Shown here one piece after another: positions 28,801-40,800 of a DNA stretch of 64,000 nucleotides (its first letter is position 1; the number at the start of each line of letters is the position of its first letter). The DNA is from Stercorarius parasiticus (lineage: Eukaryota; Chordata; Aves; Charadriiformes; Stercorariidae), in NCBI GenBank assembly GCA_013396915.1, contig VWZL01001979.1:558001-622000 (forward strand), in the 5' to 3' direction. The position numbers were made by a program, and so were the translations under genes. The notes beneath the pieces were generated by a model. That model was not told the DNA's origin and made no database searches. It was given only the letters and a program-made list of their open reading frames with translations.

Positions 28801-31800
28801 CCAGTATCCTTCTACTGCAGCACTCTGTTTGTGTTGGCTATCCCACCATGTCTCTTTAAACCCCATGAGGTCATTGCTGTGCAACTGCACACACCCTTCT
28901 AATTCCTCATGTTTCTATCACATAGAATCATAGAATCGTCTAGGTTGGAAGAGACCTTTAAGATCATCGAGTCCAACCATTAACCTAACACTGACAAAAC
29001 CACCACTAAACCATGTTGCATGCATTTCTGCATATGTACTGAAGAGGGACTCCCTCAGTCGTGCTGCTTTCACAAGCGTGAGAGCCTCCCCCACTATTCT
29101 GTCCCCTTCTGTCCACTTTCTCATTGCCTTCACTTCTCTTCCTGTTAAGGCAATCCTCCTGTGGTGTATCTAGTTTAAAGCCCTCTCATTAGGGTAGGAA
29201 ACCTGTTGCCAAAAATGCTCTTATTCCTCTTTGTCAACTGGGCCACATTTCTCATCAGCAGTTCTTCAGAGAAGGTACTAAAAGCTAAAGATCTGTCTGC
29301 AATACCAGCCAGACAGCCAAGTGTTCATCTGCATGACATGCCCAAACCTATCTAAGCCTTTGACTGTCACTGAAAAGACTGAGGAAAACACCACATGCTC
29401 CCCCAGGCCCTTTTTCACTTTTCCTAGTGCTCTGTAGTCACTCTTCGATTTGTTCCAGGCCTCCCTCGGTAGTACTGTTGGTTCCCATTTGGGTGGGCAA
29501 CCACAGGTAGCAGTCTGAACACAAGATGAACATCAGCAGTCTCTCCAAAGGATCTGAGATGCAAGCCCCCCAACAAGTAGGAAATCTTCCAAGAAATGAA
29601 AACAGGTAGGCAGATGGGTTCCTCCATCCCCTGCAGAAGGAGATTCCTTCTATTATCCACCACATGTGCTTGGTGCAGGCAGTTGGTTCAGGTTCCACTG
29701 AGCTCAGTGCCTTCTCTGATAGATATGCTTTGTCCTCACCTATTCTCAGGGCCCAGTGCCTGTTCAGTAATTGCAGGTATACAGGCAAAGAAAGAATATT
29801 CCCTCTGTTGTTAGAGTCATAAGGTTCGAACATCCCCCATTTTGGGACTCTCCATCCACTACTCCTTTAAGCATAATCTCTAGCTGTCCATCCTTCCTTG
29901 TATCATGTGGCTCAGGCTTTTGCCTCTACAGAGTATGTAGAAAGACCTTATCCATCTCCTGCATTCATTCTCTGTGACGGTGTGCAGTCTGCTCACCTCT
30001 TTCACAGGTGAGGCCACCATCACCCCCACTCCAGAAGTATTGCCTACAGCCCAAAGCCTACACAACAACATCATGCTTTAGGAGTACTGCCTGCATCAAG
30101 GCTTCTGTTTTGCCTGGGGTGTTTGCTTGAGTTCATGCTGGACACTGTCCTATAGCACATTACCACCATCATTGCATAGATCTTAGTCTTGGGCATAGTT
30201 TCAAGGGCCATCTTGCAACAGCTGTCAGGCCTCTATTTTCTGCTCTCCTGGAACTGTATTTCTACTTGCCAGATTTTCATCTGCTCCCCAAGTTTCAGCT
30301 AAGCAGTTGTTCAACACTCCCTAATTAGCAGCCAGATGAAGATGGTTTTTATAGGCACTCCCTAAAAAGGAAACAGCTAACAGAAGCAAAGCCCTCCAGA
30401 AGCTATTCTTCACCCAGTGTAGCAGCCTGCGAGAAGATGTTGCTCAAAAAGGAATCCGCCAGAAGATACTTCCTGCAGTTCATTGGAGAAGCCTGGAAAC
30501 TGCTGTAACAACTGGTAGGTCTGTGTTAGCTGTTCTGTTTTCTGTGCTCATAGTCCATATGAGACATAATTTTATATAAAATTTGTCTTCTTTTATTTAT
30601 AAACCCTCTTGCTTTCGTCTTTCAAATCCAGTGCATGCATGCATAACCTCATACCTTCCTAGACTAAATACTGTCTAAATCATTCATTTTCATCCTTTTT
30701 TTGGTAGATATGTTAATTCTTCATGAAGACCATATCTAATAAGTATCTCAAAAACATTAATGGAAAATATATTTAGTCTGAGAATTCATGTGTGTACTTC
30801 TTACAGCATTTTAATAATAATTTCATGCATATGATCTCACTTGTTCAGTCTTGCAAAGCAGGCAGATGTTTTCATACTCACTGTTGTGTTTGTGATTGCA
30901 CAAAGCAAAATACTTTTTGACAAAATGAGGTGTGACATTTCATTTATCCACCATGGAAAGAGTAATGAAATATAGTCATAGGCTTTGCAATTTAAAAAGT
31001 AAAACTAACCTATAACATCAACATATAAGAATCCAGTCTTAACAAATTAGCCATAATAATTACTAATAACAATAAAAAAGACAAAACTTAGATATTCTGC
31101 ATCCTGAAAGTCTACTGGGAGACTCTCAGGTCTTAAAAGAGGTTGCAAGTATACGTACGTACATGTAAAATACATACAAGCATACACTTCTATATATACT
31201 AATACCCATATGTATTTATGTATATATTCAAGTTATTTTTAAGTACATATACCATGATTTAGTGGCAGTGCTAGCTGTAATTGCTATTTCTATGTTTCAC
31301 ACTTCAGTAACTTTCAAGCTATTTACACATTAGACTTGTATACATTTTTAAATCTCTTACATAGAAACATATATAATTCTTATAGGGACACATTAATTTT
31401 AACTGCTTCTTTTTCTTATCCATTACAAGCAAATATTTCCGTCCAAATATAAGCTTGATCCTTTTACCATTATATTGCTAACTTGACATGATGGAACAAG
31501 GCTTAATGCAATTTAAGTGATGTAAGAGTATGAAAAAACTGCAACTGAAAAAATACTATTGTTTCATGTCCTACTTGCTACTTTCCAATCAGATAATGAC
31601 TAGTTGATCCACAATAAAGATATCAGGAAAAAAAAATATCAACTATTAGTTATAGTATGCAAGTATCGTATATTTAAATTAGGTGGTTATATTAAAAGAT
31701 ATTACATTTCAGTTTATAGAAGCTGGCCTGTAGCACCAATCTAACTCTAAAAAAGCCACACTGATGCGTATGGTTTTATATATTTGTAAGATACTGTATA

Positions 31801-34800
31801 TTTGGTAAAAATTGTGTATGCCATATGAAGACAGAAAAGTTGGTCTGATATTGTTGACGACTTCAGTTATTAATAGCTTCTCTCATCACTGCAAGCATTC
31901 CTTATGACAACTACTGTATAAAATTTCCCCATTTGTTTCCTCAGTGTACAATAAGAAATTTAAAAAATAACTTTTGCTAGTAGAAAAGAAGGAAACAAAA
32001 TCGTTCTCTCTTCATGGAAGGAAGGATATTAACTTTTGCAAAGATTTAAAAATTCAGAATTCCTCAAAGATTCTGGGGTGAATACCACGAACAGTGTTGG
32101 CTGATTTTATCAGTTTGCAAGGCAGGACTCCTGGTACCCAAGCTATGTTTTGTAAACAAATTCTGCTGACACTGGCTGCATAGCAATTGTAGAGTATGCT
32201 TAAAGAATACCTGCTCAGTCCTTTTCTCTTTTCAAGCAAAATGAATGACTACTTAGTTGTGTGCTTATGAAAAACTATTCTTTCCTTGAATACCACAGAA
32301 CATTTCTCACCTAAATGTCACCTGACTTCTTACCTGGCAAACAGCTACAGTAAAATTCACCAATCAAATCATGGCAATGGCCTCCATTTTTGCAGTGATT
32401 GAAGGAACATTCATCAATATCCGTGGAACAGTTTTTGTCTGACAGAAAAGAAAATGAAACATTAAAACTATAAATCATGCTGGGTTTGGGAAAGCAGAAA
32501 AGCTACTTCACAGTATAAGTGACAAATGCATAATTTAACTTTTCCAGGTTGGAAACACTATTTTATTTCTGCTTGACAGCTTTAAAACTAGAGGTATTCA
32601 TAGATCATAGCAGATTGATAGTTAACAAGTTAAATATTTTAAAGAAATAAGTATGAGCTATATTTGCAAATATATTGTGTATTCTAGCATTACATCTCAA
32701 CATTATAATTACTAGAATTATATGCCCCAATTTAAAAACTATTTTAGAGATTTAATAACCTCAGTAACAATAAGAAAAATATTTCTGAAGGTTGTTTCCA
32801 TGTTTAGATGAATAAAGCCACTTCTCAGATCCCAACAGAAAACCACAAATTCACTCAACTATGTCTTCATTTTTCTTCTTTTAAAGAGATTTAATTGAGC
32901 TGCAATTCAAATGAACTCAAATCTGAAAAAACAAAATTGTAGGAGAATGTATAGAAGACATACAGAGGAGAATAGAAGGCTAAAAGGTGGCTTATGAAAC
33001 TATTAACTCATTTGGCATACCAAAAAAAATTCATAGTCCTCAATCTCTCTATTGTGCACTGCATTAATTTACAGCAAGCTCTAGCCTGGTATAAATTATA
33101 CTGTGATCTTTCTGATCCAGAATTGGTTCAAAATCAAGGGACAACTGTAGAGATTAACAGCTCCTGTGAATACCAGAAGCTACTCCAGTGGTCGAGAAGG
33201 AAACCTGTAGCTGTCACTGATGTGAATGAAACAAATGGTTGTTGGTATTCTATCCAGAAAGCGATGGAAAACAACATTTTGGAAAGGAATCATCATTCAA
33301 AAATACAAAGATTTTTGAATGTGCTATTGGCAATTTTTTTCATGCAATAGTGGAAAAGGCAACTACAAAGAGAGATTTTCTGGGATTTGATTCTAAGTAA
33401 AAGAGAAGAGTAATCTCTGAATATGAAGAAAGGAATGTGAAGAACTTGTGTGAGATCAATAAACATCCATGGGAAGGCAGAGGGTATTGAACAACGTAAA
33501 ACCAAAGGAATTCAGAAAAATTGCAAAGAGTGCAGAAAATTTCTGACGTGAAACCTGATGAGAGGCTGATTTAAAATAAAGCAGTAACTAAGAAAGTTAC
33601 TGCTTTCTTTAAGTACACCAAGACAAATTATCCTTTTGTGGGGAAAAAGACACTGGTTATTAGGACATCAACTTGGCTTTTCCTGTTTTTCAAAGGATGA
33701 AAGTGCCTAACTAACAAAATATGGGTCAGGTTACTAAGATAACTTGAAAGTACAGCATAAATGTGTAGGCTTGAAATCAGACCAGCAAAGGCATTGAGTA
33801 AGATGGGATGGTCAAGGTAACGAGAAACCACGCTGTAAGTACTTCGGCATTAAAGATGAAGGAAAAGTATGGTTTCCCATTCAATGGAGAACGATGGGTA
33901 CTGATAATGGTAATCATGCCAAATTGTTCAATGCTTCTTTTGCTTCAATCATCAGTAAAAAGGTCATCTGCGAGCAGTTCATTATCATAATTGATACCTC
34001 TGATTAAAGGGCAACACTTCAGTGTTGAATAGAGAAGGCAGGCTGGAGAATTGTCAGATGAGTTAGATGTTCAGATAGACTGGTCTGATGAACTTCACCC
34101 TGGGGTACTTCAAGAACTGCCTGATAAAAACTCACTAGTTTTCTTGGTGAATTTGTGTAAGATAGGTGAGGTACCTGAAGCCTCAATAAAGTCAGCCTTT
34201 AAAAAAGTGTAAAAGGCAGAGTCTTAAAATCACAGATCCATTTGTGTAATTTCAGTTCCTGGATGAAATATGGGAAAAAGTTACTAAACTGATTACTTGT
34301 AAGAACCTATACATATAAAATATATTAAAAATAAGCCTTATGTAAGCAAACCAATTCCTTTCTACACCTGAGTTACAGGCCTTGTGGATAAAAAAAACCC
34401 ATAAAACAATAGCATATGTCATATTCCTTAACTTCAGTAATGTTTCTACTGCTATTTCATGTGAAATGCTAATAATTGGACTAGATATGAACTACAAGAG
34501 AATATTATCAAATGAGTAAAAATTGTCAGAAAGCCCATATTCACACATTAGTTATCAGTGGTTTTACTACCAAAATAGATGAATGAATTGCACAGATTTT
34601 GAAAGAGGTCTGCTCTCCATCTAGTTCCACTCAATTTTTTCAACAACAGCCTGGATGGTGGACAACAGAGTAAGCTTATTGGTGGCAACACAAAAAGGTA
34701 CATTGGAGGACAGCATTAGAAGTCTTCATAAATTTTGTCAAATTGGGTATAGTGTCTGAAATAACAAATATTATCCAATCAGAACAAGTGGAAGATACCA

Positions 34801-37800
34801 TAATACAGTAAATCACAAGTTAAGTAGGAACAAAATCCAGAATTTTGTTCCAAATCAAATACTGTGCTGGGGTATATAAAAAGGAACATAGCCAGTTAGA
34901 AGCATAAAGTAATCCTTTCATTCTCATCTTGCTAAAGTAAAGTTGCATTTGGAGTGCTTTGCACTGTGCAGTCAGCTGCATTCAAGACATGTGTGGACCA
35001 AATGAAGACGGTCCAGATGAGTATGACAAGAATGACAGAGAAGTTGAAAGCATGACTTCTTAGGAAAAGCAAAATGAATGGGACTGTAAAGTCTAAATAA
35101 GGAAGATTTGAATAGAAATGTGATGACAGTCATAAAATAAAAAAAGGATTTTGCAAATGTCTTTAGTTTTCCATGTTCATAGCGGACAGGATAAGAAGTA
35201 ATGCATTTAAACTGCAGTGAAAGTCTGATTAGATGTTAAGGAACTCCTAGTGGTTAGTATAACACACTGGAAAGATTGCCTGAGGAAAATAAGTAATGGT
35301 GTCAGACTTCTTTAAGGTGAGATAAATACATCAGGAATGACACAGTATGATATATGTTTTCTCCTGGGATGAGGATGGAATAGATGATCTTTAGTGTTTT
35401 CTTCTAGTGCTATGATTATATAATATACAGGGCACACACACTGTATAACACAGAAGGTCCAAAGGCTTTTATGTTCATGTAGTGAGTTGGATTGTCTGGA
35501 AATTTGCTGTGCCTCATAGTAGGGTAAAGCAGGACAAGTATTCCAAATGTGTGGTCATGTAAGGAAGGACCAAGAGTCATCCCTATCAAAAAGTCTAGGA
35601 AATTTAAAATAGGATAGGAAAGGTTTTAAGTTACTTGGTGTGTGATAATAGGGCTCCCACTTTGGAACCTAGTGCTTCTGTCCAAATCTGTATCTCCACT
35701 CTGTCTCTCCATTAGAACACATTTATTTTTTAGTCAGATAAGAGAGAGATGAGTCCAGGCATGCAGTAGCCATAGAAGCAGAGAGCACTCACAGTGTAGT
35801 AAAAGTATTAACACTAGCAGGCAGAAACAAACACATTCTTCATGCACACCATAAATGTACATGGTTAAAAATACAGCGGGATAGACGAAAAGTCTTACTC
35901 TGTTACAGAGTGAGTGTGCAACTTTTGTCACATTCAATATATATTCACCCCTCAAGTCTTCCTCATTAGAAAATCATAATGAGACAAACTTCATACTTCT
36001 CTGAGCCTCTTTTTCTGCAAGGTGGTTATGAAAAGCCCTTACTCTATTATTTCAATACTGACTTTTAAACAAACTGCATTTCCACTCTCACTTCATTTCC
36101 TGTATCTTCCTGATACAGGAGAGAAAGCATATGCATTAACTGAAATCTTGTGATAACTTTGATCTGGTTAAACAGTACATTTTTCAATGTACTGCAGGTC
36201 ACTTCTGGTCACTTGCGTCTGCTGGATACAAGCAAGGAAAAAGATATGTAGGTTATAGCTACTGAACTGTAGCTGAACTGTATGTGAGGAAAAAAATGAA
36301 GTGATCTGAAAAGGGCTGCTGAAGACCTCAGCATATGAGCACTATTGCAGTGCTGTGACAAAAAAAAAAAAAGTAATTCTCAGATGTACTTTAAAAAACA
36401 AGAAGAAATATTGATGTGTAAAATACCTTTGCATTAAACATTGACTACAAGGTTCCATATTTAAAAATAAGTGGGAAGGATGCAGGAAAAGCTACACAAT
36501 TTATTCCAACAACTGAAGAAAGCATGCTGTCGGCAAAGGCTTAAAGAGCTCCATCTGTTTCATTTAGAACAAACAAAAACAAGAAGTGACTTGATTACAG
36601 TGTATAAGTGTCTTTACAAAGAGAAAATACTTGGGTGTTAAGAGGCTTTTTCATTTTGTGTAGAAAAGGTAATGAAACTCAATAGCTCGAAGTTGAAGAC
36701 AAAAATTTAAATAAAATATTTAATATAAACTTCTAAATTTGATGGTGATTACTACTAGAAAAAAAATCCAGTGAAATTCTGGCTTCTCTTCATGCATTCA
36801 AATCAGGACTGAATGTTGTTGGATTCAATGTCTGCTTTAATCAAAACTAAGTAATTAGGTTCAGTACAAGGTGGTTAATGGACAACATTAACTGCCTTCT
36901 GGTATACAAACCAAACGTAGAGCATACAACCAGCAATCTATGGGTTGTTAGAAGACTTCCAGAATAAATTCCCTGATCCTGTAGCCTTCTGTGGGTCTTT
37001 GCAGGGAAAACATCAAGACAATTCTGCAAGCCAGGTATATATCTGTGACAGTGGTAGCCCCCCCCAAGGCAGCTGGGTCCTGTAGCATCATTGTCATCAA
37101 GTGGAGTGTGTATGTCCTGTGTTTGGAGGTTCTGGAGGTTCTTAGGAAAAGTGGCTGTCAGGTGCTGCTCTGCTGTTATCAGAGCTAATTATGCAATTCT
37201 GTTTCTTGCCTGATTGCAAAAGTGCCAAGGAAAAAAATCTTCTTATTAAAGTTTTACAAATAGCTTTAAAAACACCACTCTGTGATTAACATTCTTCCCC
37301 TCCTGCCTCAAGACTCCTCAGATCTGAGCAAGCAGCAGTTTCTAGTCAACCTACTGTTCAACTTCTTACTGTTTAAGCTTGTGAGTCAAGCTGTGGGGTA
37401 ATGTCCCCATTATCACCACTGCAGCCCTGTAGCCCAGTACGTATGGCATTGCCCTCGCTAGCATCAGGCCACAGGTTTGGTGTCAAGCTAACATCAGAGG
37501 CCTCAGGACTTGCCTAGTGGCCAGGTGGATCTTGCCTCATTTGGTTTAGTTTTCTTTAATTTTGTACAATTGCATCATGTTATGCTTATTGTTAATAAAA
37601 CGTAGACAGGAATAACAAGTAGTTAGGCTGCATAGAATGAACTAATTATGACCCTAGAGTAAGGCTGCAGTGTGAAGGAGTACAAGGGAGAGAGCAGAGG
37701 CCTTGAAGGAGCATTTGTAGGATGGCACTGGAGACTCCAAGGCCATTAGCAGTTCACCTGAGGCCAGTTACTGCTACGGAACCAACCACAGGAGCTGGGC

Positions 37801-40800
37801 AAAAACAGGTCTAGTGATAACAAAATAGACAAAGAACAAATGCCTAACATATGTAAAATGCTTCAAATGTGGCAAAATCAGTAGTTATAGGGAGTTGCAG
37901 AACCAAGAAAGAGAAAGGTGTAAAAAAAAAAAAAGAAAAAAACAAGAAAAAAAAATGGCCAAAAAGTGAAGAAGAAGAGAGTCAACTGTGCTACTGAAGA
38001 TGGCAACAAATATGGCTACTACTTAGTGTGGTCATGCTGAAGCTGATAGTGTCATACCTTTTATAGTCTGTCAAATAAGAGGGTGCCCAAAGGTAAATTT
38101 TTTTCACGTGTTAAAAACACAGCCTAGTATATACTGGGAAATATAATTTAGTATCAAAATCTCTGGTACAATTGCAAAGTTGGTATTGCAAAGGCAATAT
38201 TGAACAACAGACTTTTTCCAACATCAATGATTTGGTGGATTTTTTTCAGAAAAGAAGCCATCCGCTACAAAAAAAACTAGAGAAAACCATTCTTATGTAA
38301 GATGTCCCTTCCATTTCTCAAATTCATTAACAGAATATCTGGGAGGGACGGAAAATGTGCACTGCGGAAGTTGGCTGGAGGCAGATTTTTTTATGTCAGC
38401 GTTCATTCACTGATTGCTTATGTCATAACAGAAAATTTAGTCCTAACAGGTTAATTGAAGCAGTTATAATAAAAATCTCAATGCAGCAGGAATTTCTGTC
38501 TTGATATTCGTATGTTATTTTTACAGGTGCACTCAGATGTGAAAAGTAGAAATTGTGCTTGCTGTGCTGGCATATTACTGTCCATAGTATGATGTCATCC
38601 ATGACCTTAACTGTTTAGAGTATAAATAGAAAAAACATGCAAAGAAATAGAGAAAACAGAAATAGTTTATAGAAAAAGATGTAAAGGAAATATTTGGTTA
38701 ATGTCCCATGGTAACTCAGGAAGACTAAGAATTTCAACCATGTTTTCCAGAGTCTTCTGCACATCCTTTAATCACTGTATGAGCTTTTCTAGACAGGATT
38801 GTTTTTCATTTTTCATTTGATAAGGTCCTCCTAGCAACCAAAACCTTTTTTTTTTATTTAAAAACAATCCTATTCATATTAAATGATTATGTTCCAATTT
38901 ATCTAAAATTAATTAAATACACAGTCACACCCAGAAAGATATTACTGTATGTTCTACATACATTATATTATGCATGACAATTGGCATCACTATTGGAAAA
39001 AATCCATTATATCTAAAATAAAGGGGATAAACTGAAATACAAATATAATCTCATAACACCTCCAGTAGAGCAATGATAAAGTAAATCCCATATAAACTAA
39101 TTACATTTATGATTGAAGAATTAACTTATCTTTTTTCAGAGTGTTCCAACTGTTACTATTCACCTTCTAATTTAAACAAATCATGCTTGGTATTTGCAGA
39201 TGGAAAACTATTGGAGAAATGTGCCATTTGATTTCTCACTAAAAAAAGAGATTTTGCTTATTTTTTCAATGACTGGAAAAAACATTGCTACTGAACTATA
39301 ATTGATTTGTTTTTCTTTAATGCGATTCAATAGTTTTTTATGTATTAGCTTATCAACATTCTTATGTAATGTAATTTGCAACATGATGAAACTTCAACAG
39401 TCTTTTCTGCACACTACTGATCTTTTTTTTTCACACTCAGTGTTCTAACCTGAACTCCTTCCAGGGGAAGTAGGTACACTTACACATTAGATGTGACAAT
39501 AAACATTCTCTAATAACCACAGAAATACGTACTGAATACATTTCCATGTATGCATAAATAGTGTTTATTTTCCAGCATGTGGAGTTTGCACACCCAACTG
39601 TGGGAAGCCTGCCCTCGGCAGCTCGCCTTCTGGAGTGTTTCTGAAATCCAGCAGCCCATTGGCACTGTCCCAGCTGAGCAGAGGAAAGGGAGGCAGCCTT
39701 TCGCTCTCATGCCACCATAGGCCTACTATGAGTCACAGCTCTGCTGGCCAGGAGCCAGGAGAACCATCTCGCCCTCTTGGGTCTTCAGCTTCCATGTTTT
39801 GAGTTGGTTTGAAAAACCTTAGTGCTTTGACTAGAGATCAGATACAAGCATGTTGTTTACATGAACTCTGTCATTAGGGGACATCAGAGAAAAGAACACC
39901 TGGCTTTTGGGCTGCTTCTGTAAGGGCCATTGATCATAAAATCACAGAATTATAGGGGTTGGAAGGAACCTTTGGAAATCATCTGGTCCAACCCCCCTGC
40001 CAAAGCAGGGTCACATAGAGCAGGCTGGATAGGAATGCATCCAGGTGGCTTTTGAGTATCTCTAGAGAAGGAGACTCCACAACCTTTCTGGGCAGCCTGT
40101 TCCAGTGTTCTGCCACCCTCAAGGTAAAGAAGTTTTTCCTCATGTTCAGATGGAATTTCCTCTGTTCTAACTTGTGTCCGTTGCCCCTTGTCCTGTCACT
40201 GGGCACCACTGAGAAGAGTTTGACCCCACCCTCTTGACACCCGCCCTTTAGATATTGATAAGCATTGGTGAGATCCCCTCTCAGTTTTCTCCAGGCTACA
40301 CAGACACAGTTCTCTCAGCCTTTTTTCATAAGAGAGGTGCTTTATTCCCTTGATCATCTTTGTAGCCCTCCACTGGCCTCTCTCTAGTAGTTCCTTGTCC
40401 TTCTTGAACGAGGGGGCTCACAACTGGATGCAGTACTCCAGATGTGGCCTCACCAGGGCAGAGTAGAGGGGGAGTATGACCTCCCTCAACCTGCTGGCCA
40501 CACTCTTTAATGCACCCCAATGTGGAACAAGAATCTGATGCATGAACTGTAAGCAAGACTGAGTATCTGTGACTGACTCTAAAGATGGTATCTGTAACTG
40601 ACTCTAAAAAGATGGTAAGCACCAATAGATTTCTCAGGCCGATTCTTTCCTTTGAATTGTTGAGGACAGGACTGGAGATGATTAGTGTGGAATAGAGGAT
40701 GGAGTGATTCAATGATTTTAAAATGTGAAGTGGTCTTGACATTAACTAAAAGCATCTAGGTCAGCCAAAAGCTGCCTAAAATAGAACAGCTTTTGCAGGC

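Noticed and set aside
26476..30460. Separate host genes suggested by several frames with GDTKMG, NFND and similar motifs
   Set aside because: All fall in CR1 order and orientation, with stops between them.
39979..40209. 76-codon minus frame with [10 protein letters not shown]
   Set aside because: CR1 reverse transcriptase C-terminal end; part of a truncated LINE.
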